Positions 33,674 to 42,714 of a DNA stretch of 64,000 nt are shown here, one piece after another. The translations under genes were made by a program, and so were the position numbers. The stretch comes from Sphingomonas immobilis (lineage in GTDB: Bacteria; Pseudomonadota; Alphaproteobacteria; Sphingomonadales; Sphingomonadaceae), in contig NZ_JAUQSZ010000011.1 of assembly GCF_030580995.1 (NCBI RefSeq), positions 1-64,000 of the forward strand, given 5' to 3'. The notes beneath the pieces are model-generated. The model saw only the letters and a list, made by a program, of their open reading frames with translations, was not told the origin of the DNA and did not search any database. The first letter of the stretch is position 1. Each line of letters starts with the position of its first letter.

Positions 33674-35032
33674 TTGGTTGAAATTTTTTCTGGAGACGAA
33701 CGCGGCAGTGCAACCGCGCATCGGATAATAGCGTACGATGTAATGAGATTATTTATCGGGCCATCATTTCTGACGCCTCGAGGTATAGACAGGGTCGATC
33801 TGGCGCTTGCCCGCCACATCTTCGGCGACGAATCCAGCCGGAATATCGGGATATTGCCGACACCGGCCGGTGTGTATGCCTTTTCCTCGATACAAGTCAG
33901 GCGTTTGTTGGCCCACCTGCAGGAACTCTGGGCGGAAGACGGCGATGCTGCGAGCGATCCTCAGTTGCAAAGCCTGCTGGATAAGATAGCGCGCCGGCCG
34001 GAGGCTGCCAAACCTGGGCCATCGGTGTCGTCGCTCGCGTTTCGGGACAAAGTCCGGCGGATGTTGCACATGCTTCGTGCGACCGGTTTGTTTCCCGGCC
34101 GCTTCGCAGGACGGATGGTGCCGCCAAATTCCGTTTATCTCAATGTCGGGCAATTGGGGCTGGCGATGCCATCCTTCTTCAACTGGCTCGTAAGGCGTCC
34201 TGACATTACCCGCGCCATGATGCTGCACGATGCTATCCCCATCGACTATCCGCATCTTGTCGGGGAGAAGGCGCCTATGCACCACCGGCAGATGATCCGC
34301 ACCGCAGCGGAGCATGCGGATTGCCTGATCTTCAACTCCGCCTACACACGTGACAGCGTGACCGCGGTGATGCGGGGAATTGGCCGGACCTGTCCTCCGG
34401 CACTTGTGCGATCGCTGCCCCTGCCGGCCGCGTTCGTGGATGTCGAAACCTGCGTAGCGGAGCTATGCGGGACACGCTATTTTCTGGCGGTTTCAACGAT
34501 TGAGCCACGCAAGAATTTCGCGTTGCTCTTGTGCGTGTGGCAGCGTTTTGTCGCGACGCTCGGGTCAGCGGCGCCGCACCTCGTCATCGTTGGCTCTCCA
34601 GGGAAAGATGCCGATACTATCTTGGCGCCGTTGCGATCCAGTCCCGGTCTGGCCAGTTTCGTTCACCATGTCGTTGGCCTGTCGAGCCCAGCGCTCGCCT
34701 CGCTGTCACTGGGGGCGGCGGGCATGCTGTGCCCATCCTTTGCGGAGGGCTTTGGCCTGCCTCTGCTCGAAGCAAGTGCGATGGATGTGCCGGTAATCGC
34801 GACGGACATTCCGGCACATCGCGAAGTGGCGACGCCGGCGACAATTCTGTTGCCGCCTGACGATGTGGAGGCGTGGGCGAGAGCGATTGCGGCCACCCCT
34901 GACGTCGTTGCGCCCCGTCGCCCGCATATCCTCTCTGCCATGACCGAAGCCGCCTATTGCGCCGACATCATCGATTTCGTCAGCGGCATCGAAGCCGGGC
35001 AGCGTGCCCGCAACGCTAGGAGATCGTTGTGA
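33674..35032 (+). CDS. Glycosyltransferase, family 4 (GT-B)
   Basis: 452 residues from TTG 33674 (AAAGG 9 bases upstream); the first strand RIIAYDV is needed for the fold, so the later ATG 33743 would be too short. The N-terminal half is atypically long, with TPRGIDRVDLALARH, a common start of this GT4 subgroup. The C-terminal half has STIEPRKNF (sugar-nucleotide domain entry), and the E-x7-E motif in SFAEGFGLPLLEAS. It transfers a sugar from a nucleotide donor in the cytoplasm. It is the only rightward gene at this end of the locus and overlaps the tail of the export gene by 17 bases convergently. Sugar and linkage are unknown. Confidence 0.85.
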   Translation: MVEIFSGDERGSATAHRIIAYDVMRLFIGPSFLTPRGIDRVDLALARHIFGDESSRNIGILPTPAGVYAFSSIQVRRLLAHLQELWAEDGDAASDPQLQSLLDKIARRPEAAKPGPSVSSLAFRDKVRRMLHMLRATGLFPGRFAGRMVPPNSVYLNVGQLGLAMPSFFNWLVRRPDITRAMMLHDAIPIDYPHLVGEKAPMHHRQMIRTAAEHADCLIFNSAYTRDSVTAVMRGIGRTCPPALVRSLPLPAAFVDVETCVAELCGTRYFLAVSTIEPRKNFALLLCVWQRFVATLGSAAPHLVIVGSPGKDADTILAPLRSSPGLASFVHHVVGLSSPALASLSLGAAGMLCPSFAEGFGLPLLEASAMDVPVIATDIPAHREVATPATILLPPDDVEAWARAIAATPDVVAPRRPHILSAMTEAAYCADIIDFVSGIEAGQRARNARRSL

Positions 35033-36215
35033 CGAGACCGACGACGGAGAAAGCCATCTGCGATACCAAGTTGGTGAATTTCTGAAAATCGGCGATCGGC
35101 GCGTTCGAGACGTAGACGATATCTTTGTCGCGCATCGGGAAGGTCTGCATCGCAAAGAACGTCGATGGATCGCTCATGTCGACGCGATAGATCACTGGCA
35201 CCTTGCCTTCCGGCGTGAGAGGCGCACCTAGACGAAGTTCAGGGGGCAGTGCCGCAGGATCTTCGAACCGGAAAATAAACACGCCTTTGATGTTGGCCCG
35301 GTTATCCTGTAGCCCACCGACCCGGGCGATCGCCTGAGCCAGCGAGATACCGGTGCCTTCAAACGGCACTTCGGCATTCGATCCCAGCGCGCCCAGCGCC
35401 TGAAAACTGTACGGTTGGAATAACGCGGTGACGACATCGTGTGACATCAGCGGAACATTTTCGCGCGGATCGCGGATGATTGCCCCGAGTGGGCGCGTCA
35501 CTACGGTGTCGCCGCGCGTAACCTGGATCAGAATCTTATCGACCGGCTGGCGGACGCCGCCCGCGTCAGCAAGTACATCAAGCAGGCGTTCGTTGCGCGT
35601 GGTGAGCGGCACATTGCGGCTATTTACAACATCACCCACAACGGTCACGCCGCCGCCCTGATTCTGTCCGATCCGGACCAAGACCTGGGGACTGTGAGCC
35701 TTGCCCTCCAACCGGCTTTGGATTGAGCGCGCAACTTCTGCTGGCGCGCGGCCGACCGCCCTGACGCGACCGGCAAAGGGTATCGAGATCGCCCCGTCGG
35801 CATCGACCATCTGAGAAGGAAAAGTCGCGCCTTGGGCTACACTCGATGCACCGGCTTGGACCGAACTGATCGCAGCGTTCGAGAACAGGACGGCGGGTGG
35901 GGATTCCCAGATCGAGATATCTAGGACGTCGCCGGCACCGATCAGACCGTGACGCTGCTCAAAGTTGCCGAGCTTGCTTGCGAAGGTATCTCGGCTTTCC
36001 GCCGCTACAACGCTACGCACGACTGCCGCGCTGAGCGTGACGGCCCGGACGCGTGCGTCGTGTTGAGGAGTTTTCACGATCGCTCCGGTCGAAGGTCCGG
36101 ACGCGCCCATGCTGGAGCATCCCGAAAGAACGATGGCGGAAACGACGCCAGCTTGCCAGCCGCGTACCCGAACCCGTCGGCGAAGACCGGTGCCGGAAGT
36201 GCCGTTAAAGATCAT
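35016..36215 (-). CDS. Polysaccharide export outer-membrane lipoprotein (Wza/KpsD-like)
   Basis: 399 residues from ATG 36215, whose ATGA overlaps the stop of the upstream glycosyltransferase. A lipoprotein signal ends at IVLSGC (Cys33). The Poly_export core begins at GLIGAGDVLDISIWESP, followed by SLBB-type repeats (VTVVGDVVNSRNVPL, GGVRQPVDKILIQV). Such proteins form the octameric outer-membrane conduit for capsule or O-polysaccharide. It is the last gene of the leftward export operon that starts with the KpsE-like gene. Length agrees with Wza (about 380), shorter than KpsD. Confidence 0.87.
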   Translation of the reverse strand: MIFNGTSGTGLRRRVRVRGWQAGVVSAIVLSGCSSMGASGPSTGAIVKTPQHDARVRAVTLSAAVVRSVVAAESRDTFASKLGNFEQRHGLIGAGDVLDISIWESPPAVLFSNAAISSVQAGASSVAQGATFPSQMVDADGAISIPFAGRVRAVGRAPAEVARSIQSRLEGKAHSPQVLVRIGQNQGGGVTVVGDVVNSRNVPLTTRNERLLDVLADAGGVRQPVDKILIQVTRGDTVVTRPLGAIIRDPRENVPLMSHDVVTALFQPYSFQALGALGSNAEVPFEGTGISLAQAIARVGGLQDNRANIKGVFIFRFEDPAALPPELRLGAPLTPEGKVPVIYRVDMSDPSTFFAMQTFPMRDKDIVYVSNAPIADFQKFTNLVSQMAFSVVGLVTTIS

Positions 36216-37495
36216 TGAAAAGTCCCGTAAAACTTGGCCAATCTGGCCTGATAGGAGGCGGCGCTAAAGTGTTTAGCCTGAACGAGCCCTTTCGATGCCA
36301 TATCAGCACGTAGAGCACTGTCAGCATCAACCGTTCGTATCGCCGTCAAAATCGACTGCACGTCATAAGGGTCTACATAGTGTGGGGCGTCCCCACCCAC
36401 TTCCTGCAGGCAGGAGGTATTGCTGGTTATCACCGGTGTTCCGAGTTCCATCGCTTCCAGTACGGGTAAGCCAAAACCTTCGTATAGGGAAGGAAACAAG
36501 ACGGCGCGCGCGCCAGCGATCAACCTGGTCAGCGTTGCTCGAGGAAGAAAACCCAGCCAACGGACACGCTTTCCAGTGTCAAGCGCGGCCATGGACTTGA
36601 TGAGTGCCATGTCGTGTACGCTGCCCCACCCTGGCGCACCGACAATGACCAGAGGGGTTTGTGTCCCGCTGCCGAGATACGCCTCCAGCAGGTGCGCGAC
36701 GTTCTTTTTGGGTTCGATCGCGCTGAAGAACAGAAAATAGCCTTTTGGCGGAATGCCGAGAACGCCTTCTACGTACCGCGCGATATCGGCTTCGCCGACG
36801 CCTTCGAGCGTCTGTGCGGCATCACTGGCTTGATAGAGATTGGTGACGCGGCCAGGTTCGACGCCCAGCATTTCAATGATGTCGCGGCGCGAGCATTCCG
36901 AGACGGTCAATATGTGATCGGCCTCGCGAGCGATGCGCCGACACATCCGGTAGTAGACGCGTTTGGTGTCTGCGGTAGTGTAAGGCAATTTCAGCGGCAC
37001 GAGATCATGTAACGTGTAGACATTGCGAGCTTTGGGCATGCGCACCGGCAAAGGATAGGTCCAGTGAGCCAGGTCTACCCCGTAGTTTGCGATCGAAGTG
37101 AAACGCCGTGCAGCACGAAAACCGATATCCGCGCCACTATAAAGGTTTTGCACGTTCCATAAGCGATCGGCTTCCGGCGGCAATCCGACGGGCATGACGA
37201 CTTGCCCCGACATCGGCACCTCAAAGCCCCCTCGAGCCTTGAGCGTGCCAGACAGCGCTTCGATACCGCGTTGGACAAGCACGGGAACCGGCAGCCTCTT
37301 CCTGTCTTGCCGTCCCGCTTCGATCAGGGCGATCTCGTTGAGCAACGGATCCTTGGAATAGCCTGTTTTGTCTCCGAACAGCAGGCTGACATCATGCCCC
37401 AGCGCTTTTGCCGTCCGGGCGAGGATTCGCCCATACGTCGCAATCCCCGTGCCATGCGGGCGAGCGAGATTGAACGCATCGATACTAAGCTTCAT
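36212..37495 (-). CDS. Glycosyltransferase family 4
   Basis: 427 residues. N-terminal MKLSIDAFNLARPHGTGIATYGR gives the first strand and acceptor loop; SAIEPKKNVAHLLEAYL opens the donor domain; FPSLYEGFGLPVLEAMELG holds the E-x7-E catalytic motif; TSNTSCLQEVGGDA follows. A typical mannosyl/fucosyl-class GT4, length normal. It lies 31 bases after the 740-residue glycosyltransferase and overlaps the export lipoprotein gene, inside the same leftward operon. Donor and acceptor unknown. Confidence 0.88.
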   Translation of the reverse strand: MKLSIDAFNLARPHGTGIATYGRILARTAKALGHDVSLLFGDKTGYSKDPLLNEIALIEAGRQDRKRLPVPVLVQRGIEALSGTLKARGGFEVPMSGQVVMPVGLPPEADRLWNVQNLYSGADIGFRAARRFTSIANYGVDLAHWTYPLPVRMPKARNVYTLHDLVPLKLPYTTADTKRVYYRMCRRIAREADHILTVSECSRRDIIEMLGVEPGRVTNLYQASDAAQTLEGVGEADIARYVEGVLGIPPKGYFLFFSAIEPKKNVAHLLEAYLGSGTQTPLVIVGAPGWGSVHDMALIKSMAALDTGKRVRWLGFLPRATLTRLIAGARAVLFPSLYEGFGLPVLEAMELGTPVITSNTSCLQEVGGDAPHYVDPYDVQSILTAIRTVDADSALRADMASKGLVQAKHFSAASYQARLAKFYGTFQ

Positions 37496-37526
37496 GTCAA
37501 GGTTGGCCTTTGGAAGCTACGCGCCG

Positions 37527-39749
37527 TCAATTAGGAACAAGCTTGGAAATAAAGACCGCATTTGCGCCCTCCTCTCCCAGCTCAGCCAACGCTTCGGCTG
37601 TAGTTCGATTGACGCGAGCGGCCTTCAGCAAGTGAAAGTTAAACTCTTCGGGGCGGTCCCACATACGGTAAAGTCGCGCGATCTGCAGGTGGGCGTCCTG
37701 ATCATCCGGTTTCAACGTCAAAGCCTGCTGGTAGGCTTTCTCACTCTCTTCGTACCTCTTCGCCTCCTTCAAGCAATTGCCGAGTTGTATGAAATACGGG
37801 AAAGCGGCAGGATAGTAACTCAGCCCTGCGGCATAGGCTTCTGCCGCGTCACTCCACCGGCCGCCATCTCGCATCTGGTCACCCCTGGCGAAGTGCTTCT
37901 TGGCCAGAGGTGGGATCCCGCCCAACAACGAGCCGACCGGAGCCCCGAACTTGAACCAGGGCAGCCGGCGTAGCGGAATGGCCTCCCTGTCCCGGAGACT
38001 CGCGACGGTCTGACGCATGTTGCGGATCGTCACGCCTTTGAAGATCAGATTGCCGTTGCCGCGCCGGGACACCCGAACCCGAAACTCGACGACCGTTCCG
38101 TCCTTGACGATCGGGAAAAGCAACCGCGGCGGGGGACCAGCGCGTATCGACCGGACCGTGACCTTGCGTCTCGAGACGGGGCGCACACCCTCCGCCAAGA
38201 CATCAAGGTCCAACTCGACGCCTCCATCCCCGTTGTCTTCGGCTTCGAACTCGAAATCGGCCGAAAAGTACCCGCGCACGAATTTCTCGTATGGGCCATA
38301 AATCACGTGCGGTGGGTTTTTGTTAGCTGCGTTTGCGGAAAAGGCGATCCCTTCGTCCAGCATTGTTCCGTGACTGGTGACGAATTCACGATGCGATAAG
38401 GTGAGATGATCGGCCGGCGCCTCGTGCGGGGGCAAAGTGTCTAGGCCCCGCGCCCCGCCAAGCAGGCTCTCGTAGGACTCAATATCATAAACGGTCACAA
38501 AATTGTCGGCAATCTCACCCGGCGGGGTTGAGGAACTGTGCGTGTCAATCATATTTGCGGCGATCTGCGCGCGGATGTCTGCGGACCTGGTTTCGATCCC
38601 GGCGGCATCAACGAGCGTGCTCGACCACGGGCCGTGAATTCCGGCCAATGCCGCCTTGAGTTGCCTGACGATCACTTGCGATGTGTAGGTCTCGAGCAAC
38701 GATGACTGGATTTTAAGAACGTCGCTGCGGGAGGCTTCGTTCGCCAACAGGCGGGTAGCCGCGATGGCTTTCGAAAAATCGAGATCGTCAAGCATGAACG
38801 GGTGGACTCGCATCAATTCGCGCAGGGCGGTGCGGCCCAGGCACAGCACCGGTAACCCCACTCGCATCGCCTCGAAGATTGGCATGCCAAAGCCTTCATG
38901 TTCCGAAAAACATACGAACAGATCGGCTTGGCGATATGCGCTATAGAGGTCGTCCTCGCTGACCTCACCCCTCAGCAGCACCTCCACTCCCTCACTTTTG
39001 CCAAGGGCGGACAGGTCGGACTTTAGCGTAGTCGCAGGGTCGTCCCGGCCCAAAAAGGTAACGGAAACCTCGCGGTCGAGCGCCCGCTGCAATTCTCCCG
39101 CGAACATCAGGACGTGGCGATGTCCCTTGTGAGCGACAACGCGACTGACGAACAACAACCGGACTGGCCGGTTTTCGGCCGCAACAGAAATACTAGACAT
39201 ACTCTCGACGATCGCTGGCAGCTTACCATGCTGGGTCTCGAGAAAACGGCTTCCAGGATACACGACGGCAGCGCGAGCAGGGTCGGCACCCAAGACCTGC
39301 AATTGCTTCAGGGTGAAATTGGAATTTACCCAGAATCTGATCCCGGGATTTTCGATGAACTTCAAAATCGTTCGAAATCCCTTGGTCGATCGCTCCACCG
39401 AACGGCGATGCGTCGCACCGTAAAACCAAGGGGGGGTATTATTATGCCACCGAACAACGAAATTTCCGAGAGAGGCCATTAAAAATTCGTCAAGAAACGG
39501 CCATCCATCACAATAGTGATATATGATTACCGCATTGGCGTTCTTCTCAAAATTTTCCTTTAAAGTGGCGACAGGATCGATCGGAATGCCGGGATATACT
39601 TTCTGGTCAAACTGTTCAGCAAAGATTCGTACCCGAGAACGGCCATAAATTTCGCACAGAATTTTATATTCGAAAACAGCATCGTAACCGATCGAATCGC
39701 TTTTTTCAAAAAGCCCTTGGACAATAATAAAAAATTGCCGATCATCCAT
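37527..39749 (-). CDS. Three-part protein: GT4 glycosyltransferase, beta domain, TPR
   Basis: 740 residues. Residues 1-375 are GT4 (RLLFVSRVVAHKGHRHVL; E-x7-E in SEHEGFGMPIFEAM). A connecting stretch follows, then a beta-rich domain at about 480-585 beginning VIYGPYEKFVRGYF and containing LDLDVLAEG. Residues about 610-725 are TPR-like (SDAAEAYAAGLSYYP, ESEKAYQQALTLKPDD). The beta domain resembles the core of the small protein at 44468-44956. Tails of this kind can bind glycan or partner proteins; here it is inference. The start ATG at 39749 follows the methyltransferase stop by 12 bases. Much of this gene is AT-richer than the flanking genome. Confidence 0.82.
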   Translation of the reverse strand: MDDRQFFIIVQGLFEKSDSIGYDAVFEYKILCEIYGRSRVRIFAEQFDQKVYPGIPIDPVATLKENFEKNANAVIIYHYCDGWPFLDEFLMASLGNFVVRWHNNTPPWFYGATHRRSVERSTKGFRTILKFIENPGIRFWVNSNFTLKQLQVLGADPARAAVVYPGSRFLETQHGKLPAIVESMSSISVAAENRPVRLLFVSRVVAHKGHRHVLMFAGELQRALDREVSVTFLGRDDPATTLKSDLSALGKSEGVEVLLRGEVSEDDLYSAYRQADLFVCFSEHEGFGMPIFEAMRVGLPVLCLGRTALRELMRVHPFMLDDLDFSKAIAATRLLANEASRSDVLKIQSSLLETYTSQVIVRQLKAALAGIHGPWSSTLVDAAGIETRSADIRAQIAANMIDTHSSSTPPGEIADNFVTVYDIESYESLLGGARGLDTLPPHEAPADHLTLSHREFVTSHGTMLDEGIAFSANAANKNPPHVIYGPYEKFVRGYFSADFEFEAEDNGDGGVELDLDVLAEGVRPVSRRKVTVRSIRAGPPPRLLFPIVKDGTVVEFRVRVSRRGNGNLIFKGVTIRNMRQTVASLRDREAIPLRRLPWFKFGAPVGSLLGGIPPLAKKHFARGDQMRDGGRWSDAAEAYAAGLSYYPAAFPYFIQLGNCLKEAKRYEESEKAYQQALTLKPDDQDAHLQIARLYRMWDRPEEFNFHLLKAARVNRTTAEALAELGEEGANAVFISKLVPN

Positions 39750-39761
39750 TGCGCCCGCCCC

Positions 39762-40403
39762 TCAGGCGCCAATTCTGGTAAAGATCATTGCGCGGTGTGA
39801 ATATGCGAATGTCTTCGAATGCTCTTCTTCGGCAAAGCGCTTGGTAGCTTCTTCGTCAAAACGCGCGCCAGTCTGCGCCACAATGAATTTCACCCACCAC
39901 GCGTAAGGCTGGAAGGTCAGGTGTGTCGGCTCGTCGGGGTCAAACGTCTCTCCGTTTTCGTAAGTTGCCGGGACGATGAGAAGATCCCGCTTCGTGGCCT
40001 GCCAGAGGTTACTCACGGCAAAGCCCAGCCTTTCGGGAACGATGTGCTCGACGACGTCGTAGCTGTAGACAAGGTCGTACTGGCCGGGGATCAGACTCGT
40101 TGAAAAATCTCCCTGCCCGACGCGCGGCGTGTCCGCATATTCCACGGCCCAATCCGAGATATCGACGCCGTGTGCGTCAATGCCTAGCTCCGCCATGCGC
40201 TTGACATCATGCCCCACGGCGCAACCGCCGTTGAACGCGTTGAGCGGGCGAAAGAACTTGTAAAGACATTCCGCAAGGATGCGGGAGGGGCCGTAGGATG
40301 CTTCAGCATATCCGCTGTAGTTGCTCTTGGATCGATTTCCTTCGAAATATTCTTTGTTGTAAACGCTACGGGTGCTGCCCTCGTCGGCCCCGGAAATGTT
40401 CAT
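39762..40403 (-). CDS. Class I SAM-dependent methyltransferase
   Basis: 213 residues from ATG 40403, preceded by AAAGGACG at 4-5 bases. Motif I is NGGCAVGHD with HGVDISD as motif II and YDLVYSYDVVEHI as the motif IV region, typical of Methyltransf_11/23 proteins. It lies between the ABC ATPase (14 bases) and the 740-residue glycosyltransferase in the export operon, so a sugar-methylating role is likely. Acceptor unknown. Confidence 0.83.
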   Translation of the reverse strand: MNISGADEGSTRSVYNKEYFEGNRSKSNYSGYAEASYGPSRILAECLYKFFRPLNAFNGGCAVGHDVKRMAELGIDAHGVDISDWAVEYADTPRVGQGDFSTSLIPGQYDLVYSYDVVEHIVPERLGFAVSNLWQATKRDLLIVPATYENGETFDPDEPTHLTFQPYAWWVKFIVAQTGARFDEEATKRFAEEEHSKTFAYSHRAMIFTRIGA

Positions 40404-40417
40404 TGTTCGTCCTTTTA

Positions 40418-41914
40418 TTATTGACGAGTTGATTCGTAACCAGCGGAGGTAATCGCCGATTTGGTCAAAACCCAATCGTGCAAAAGATCTCTCTCCAAAA
40501 TCTCCCTGAGAATATCGGACGGTCTTCCAAGTTTTGGGCACAGGCTTTCTCGCGCTGGGCCATTCAGGCCTGTGAAAAATATAGCTAAAATATAGTCTAG
40601 GCGTTGATCGCTGTGGTCTGACTCCACGGAAACCTGCGCGACTTCCTCGTCCGCTGCCCCAATCGCCCTGGCGTATTGCGACAAGTATCTGTCATCGAGC
40701 ACCATCGCTTGAGCGACGTGATCAATTGAGCTTTTTTCTCTCAGGAAACGGAAGCATTCGTCGTCGGCCACCAATGCCGTGCCCCAGAAAATATAACTCA
40801 GAAGTTCAATGTCGGGTTTCCCTGGCACTTGCTCCGGAAGCGAAGCCCGCGAGAACCGCCGGAGCGGATAGTCCCGCGGATCGAGTCCCTGTTGTTCGAT
40901 GACGAATTCCAGATGGACCGCCACGTCTTGCGCTGGTTGCCCGAAGGCGACTGCAGTCCGATAGCATATTTCCGCCCCGATCAGATTGCCCTGCTCCTTG
41001 ATCGCGTGGCCTAGTACGAGCCAGTAACTGCGCTCAAACGGATATATCGCCAATGCGGCGGCGTAGGACCGTTCGGCCGCCTTCCAATCATCGTGAGCCC
41101 GCGTCCATTCCGCGCGGGATCGGGCAAATTCTGCCTCATCAACAAGCGCCCTGAAGCGATCGTCGATCCCCGCCTTCCGATAGGAGTATTCCAGCAGGTG
41201 GGATCTGTTGCGGACGCTGTCCAGAAACGACGAATCCGCAGCGACCAGAGATCGATCGGCGACGCCCATTATCTCCTTGTACGCGCCATAGGCGACATCG
41301 AAATCGTCAAATTCCGTGAATCGGCCGTTGTTGAGAATGGCCCAGCGACTGCAGTGATCGCGGATATGGCCGGGATCATGGGAAATGATCACCATTGCCC
41401 GATCCGATCGCTTTTCGAAGAGTTCGAAGTTGCAGCGGTCGTGGAATCTGGCGTCGCCGACAGCGGAAATCTCATCGATGAGAAAGCAGTCGAACTCGAT
41501 GATCATCGAAACGGCGAACGCAAGACGTGCCCGCATTCCCGACGAATACGTGCGGACCGGCTCTTCGAGATATTGCCCCAGTTCGGAGAATTGTTCGACA
41601 AACTCGAGGTTTCTCTCGAAGTCCTGGCCATAGATTCGGCTGATGAACCTGACGTTGTCGCGACCGGTGAGAAAGGCCTGAAACGCACCGCCGAATGCAA
41701 GCGGCCACGAGACCGACATATGCCTTTCGACGGTTCCCGAAGTCGGACGTTCTGCGCCGCTGATCAGACGCACCATCGTGGATTTGCCGGCGCCATTCCT
41801 CCCGAGGATGCCTAGTCGCTCGCCTTTCGAAAGTTCGAAACTTATCCCGTCGAGGACCATGCGATCGCCGAAGCGGGTTGGGTAGACTTTCTTGACATTG
41901 TTGAGCCGGATCAT
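40418..41914 (-). CDS. kpsT: ABC-2 polysaccharide exporter ATPase with helical C-terminal extension
   Basis: 498 residues; KpsT is about 220. The ATPase domain (1-225) has Walker A GRNGAGKST, signature YSSGMRARLAFA, Walker B CFLIDEI and switch His in ISHDPGH. Residues about 245-498 form an extension with TPR-like repeats (WKAAERSYAAALAIYPFERSYWL, GAEICYRTAVAFG). In Wzt of some O-antigen systems a C-terminal domain reads the methylated end of the glycan, so this different extension may also recognise the cargo or partners. ATGA overlap with the permease gene upstream. It powers export of lipid-linked polysaccharide across the inner membrane. Confidence 0.87.
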   Translation of the reverse strand: MIRLNNVKKVYPTRFGDRMVLDGISFELSKGERLGILGRNGAGKSTMVRLISGAERPTSGTVERHMSVSWPLAFGGAFQAFLTGRDNVRFISRIYGQDFERNLEFVEQFSELGQYLEEPVRTYSSGMRARLAFAVSMIIEFDCFLIDEISAVGDARFHDRCNFELFEKRSDRAMVIISHDPGHIRDHCSRWAILNNGRFTEFDDFDVAYGAYKEIMGVADRSLVAADSSFLDSVRNRSHLLEYSYRKAGIDDRFRALVDEAEFARSRAEWTRAHDDWKAAERSYAAALAIYPFERSYWLVLGHAIKEQGNLIGAEICYRTAVAFGQPAQDVAVHLEFVIEQQGLDPRDYPLRRFSRASLPEQVPGKPDIELLSYIFWGTALVADDECFRFLREKSSIDHVAQAMVLDDRYLSQYARAIGAADEEVAQVSVESDHSDQRLDYILAIFFTGLNGPARESLCPKLGRPSDILREILERDLLHDWVLTKSAITSAGYESTRQ

Positions 41915-42714
41915 CCGGGCACCACTTTTGCGGCGACCTTACGGACCTCGAACAGCGCCAGGAAGGTGATGACCAGACAGAATGGCAGGACATAGGACAG
42001 GTCGAAATGCGCCCGCGCCTTCGTCCCGAAATACCCTTCGCGCACGATTTCCACGCCGTGGACAATGGGAATATACAAAATGACGCTCTGAGCCGCCTTG
42101 GGCAGCGCATCGACCATGAAGGCGGCCCCGGACAAGGGAAAGAGCAGGTACGAGAACGGGTGCCAGATCTTGTCCACGAGTTCATTTTCATGACTCATGG
42201 CGCCGAGCCAAATCGCGAGAGCAGACCCGATCCACGCAATGATGAGCCACCCTCCGGCCACTTCAAGGATGTCTTCCGGAGGGTCGAGCAGGCCAAGGGA
42301 AATGAAGACAAGGCTGAGGACGAAGAAAGATATGGTCGCGCCGCCGAACTCCAGCATGATCCGCGCCAGGAAAATGTCGAGGATCTTGATGTTGCGATGA
42401 TACAGCAACGATAGGTTGTGCAGCAGCGAACCGATACAACGCCCAGGCATGTTCCGCCAAAGAAGCACGCTGGAATATCCGGTGATGGCGAAAGCCACGA
42501 TGGGAAGACCGCTGCCGTGGATGGAATTGGTCGCCGTCCAAAGCGCAGTGACCCCTAGCGTGAAGATCATCGGCTCGACGAACAACCACAGGAAGCCGAT
42601 GTTGTGTCGCCCATAGCGGGTCAATGCCTCGCGCATGAACAAGGCCCCGAGGACCCGGCGCTGAACTCGAAGGCTGTCAAGCAGACTGGGGTTTTCGTTG
42701 ACCGGGAGCGCCAT
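41911..42714 (-). CDS. kpsM: ABC-2 polysaccharide exporter permease (KpsM/Wzm-like)
   Basis: 267 residues with six membrane helices. Typical features are the amphipathic N-terminus (LLDSLRVQRRVLGALFMREALTRYG), the GFLWLFVEPM start of helix 1 and the C-terminal PIVHGVEIVREGYFG stretch. It dimerises and pairs with the ATPase encoded next. Its ATG overlaps the KpsE-like stop by one base (TGATG), and its stop overlaps the ATPase start. Length is normal (KpsM about 258). Confidence 0.92.
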   Translation of the reverse strand: MALPVNENPSLLDSLRVQRRVLGALFMREALTRYGRHNIGFLWLFVEPMIFTLGVTALWTATNSIHGSGLPIVAFAITGYSSVLLWRNMPGRCIGSLLHNLSLLYHRNIKILDIFLARIMLEFGGATISFFVLSLVFISLGLLDPPEDILEVAGGWLIIAWIGSALAIWLGAMSHENELVDKIWHPFSYLLFPLSGAAFMVDALPKAAQSVILYIPIVHGVEIVREGYFGTKARAHFDLSYVLPFCLVITFLALFEVRKVAAKVVPG

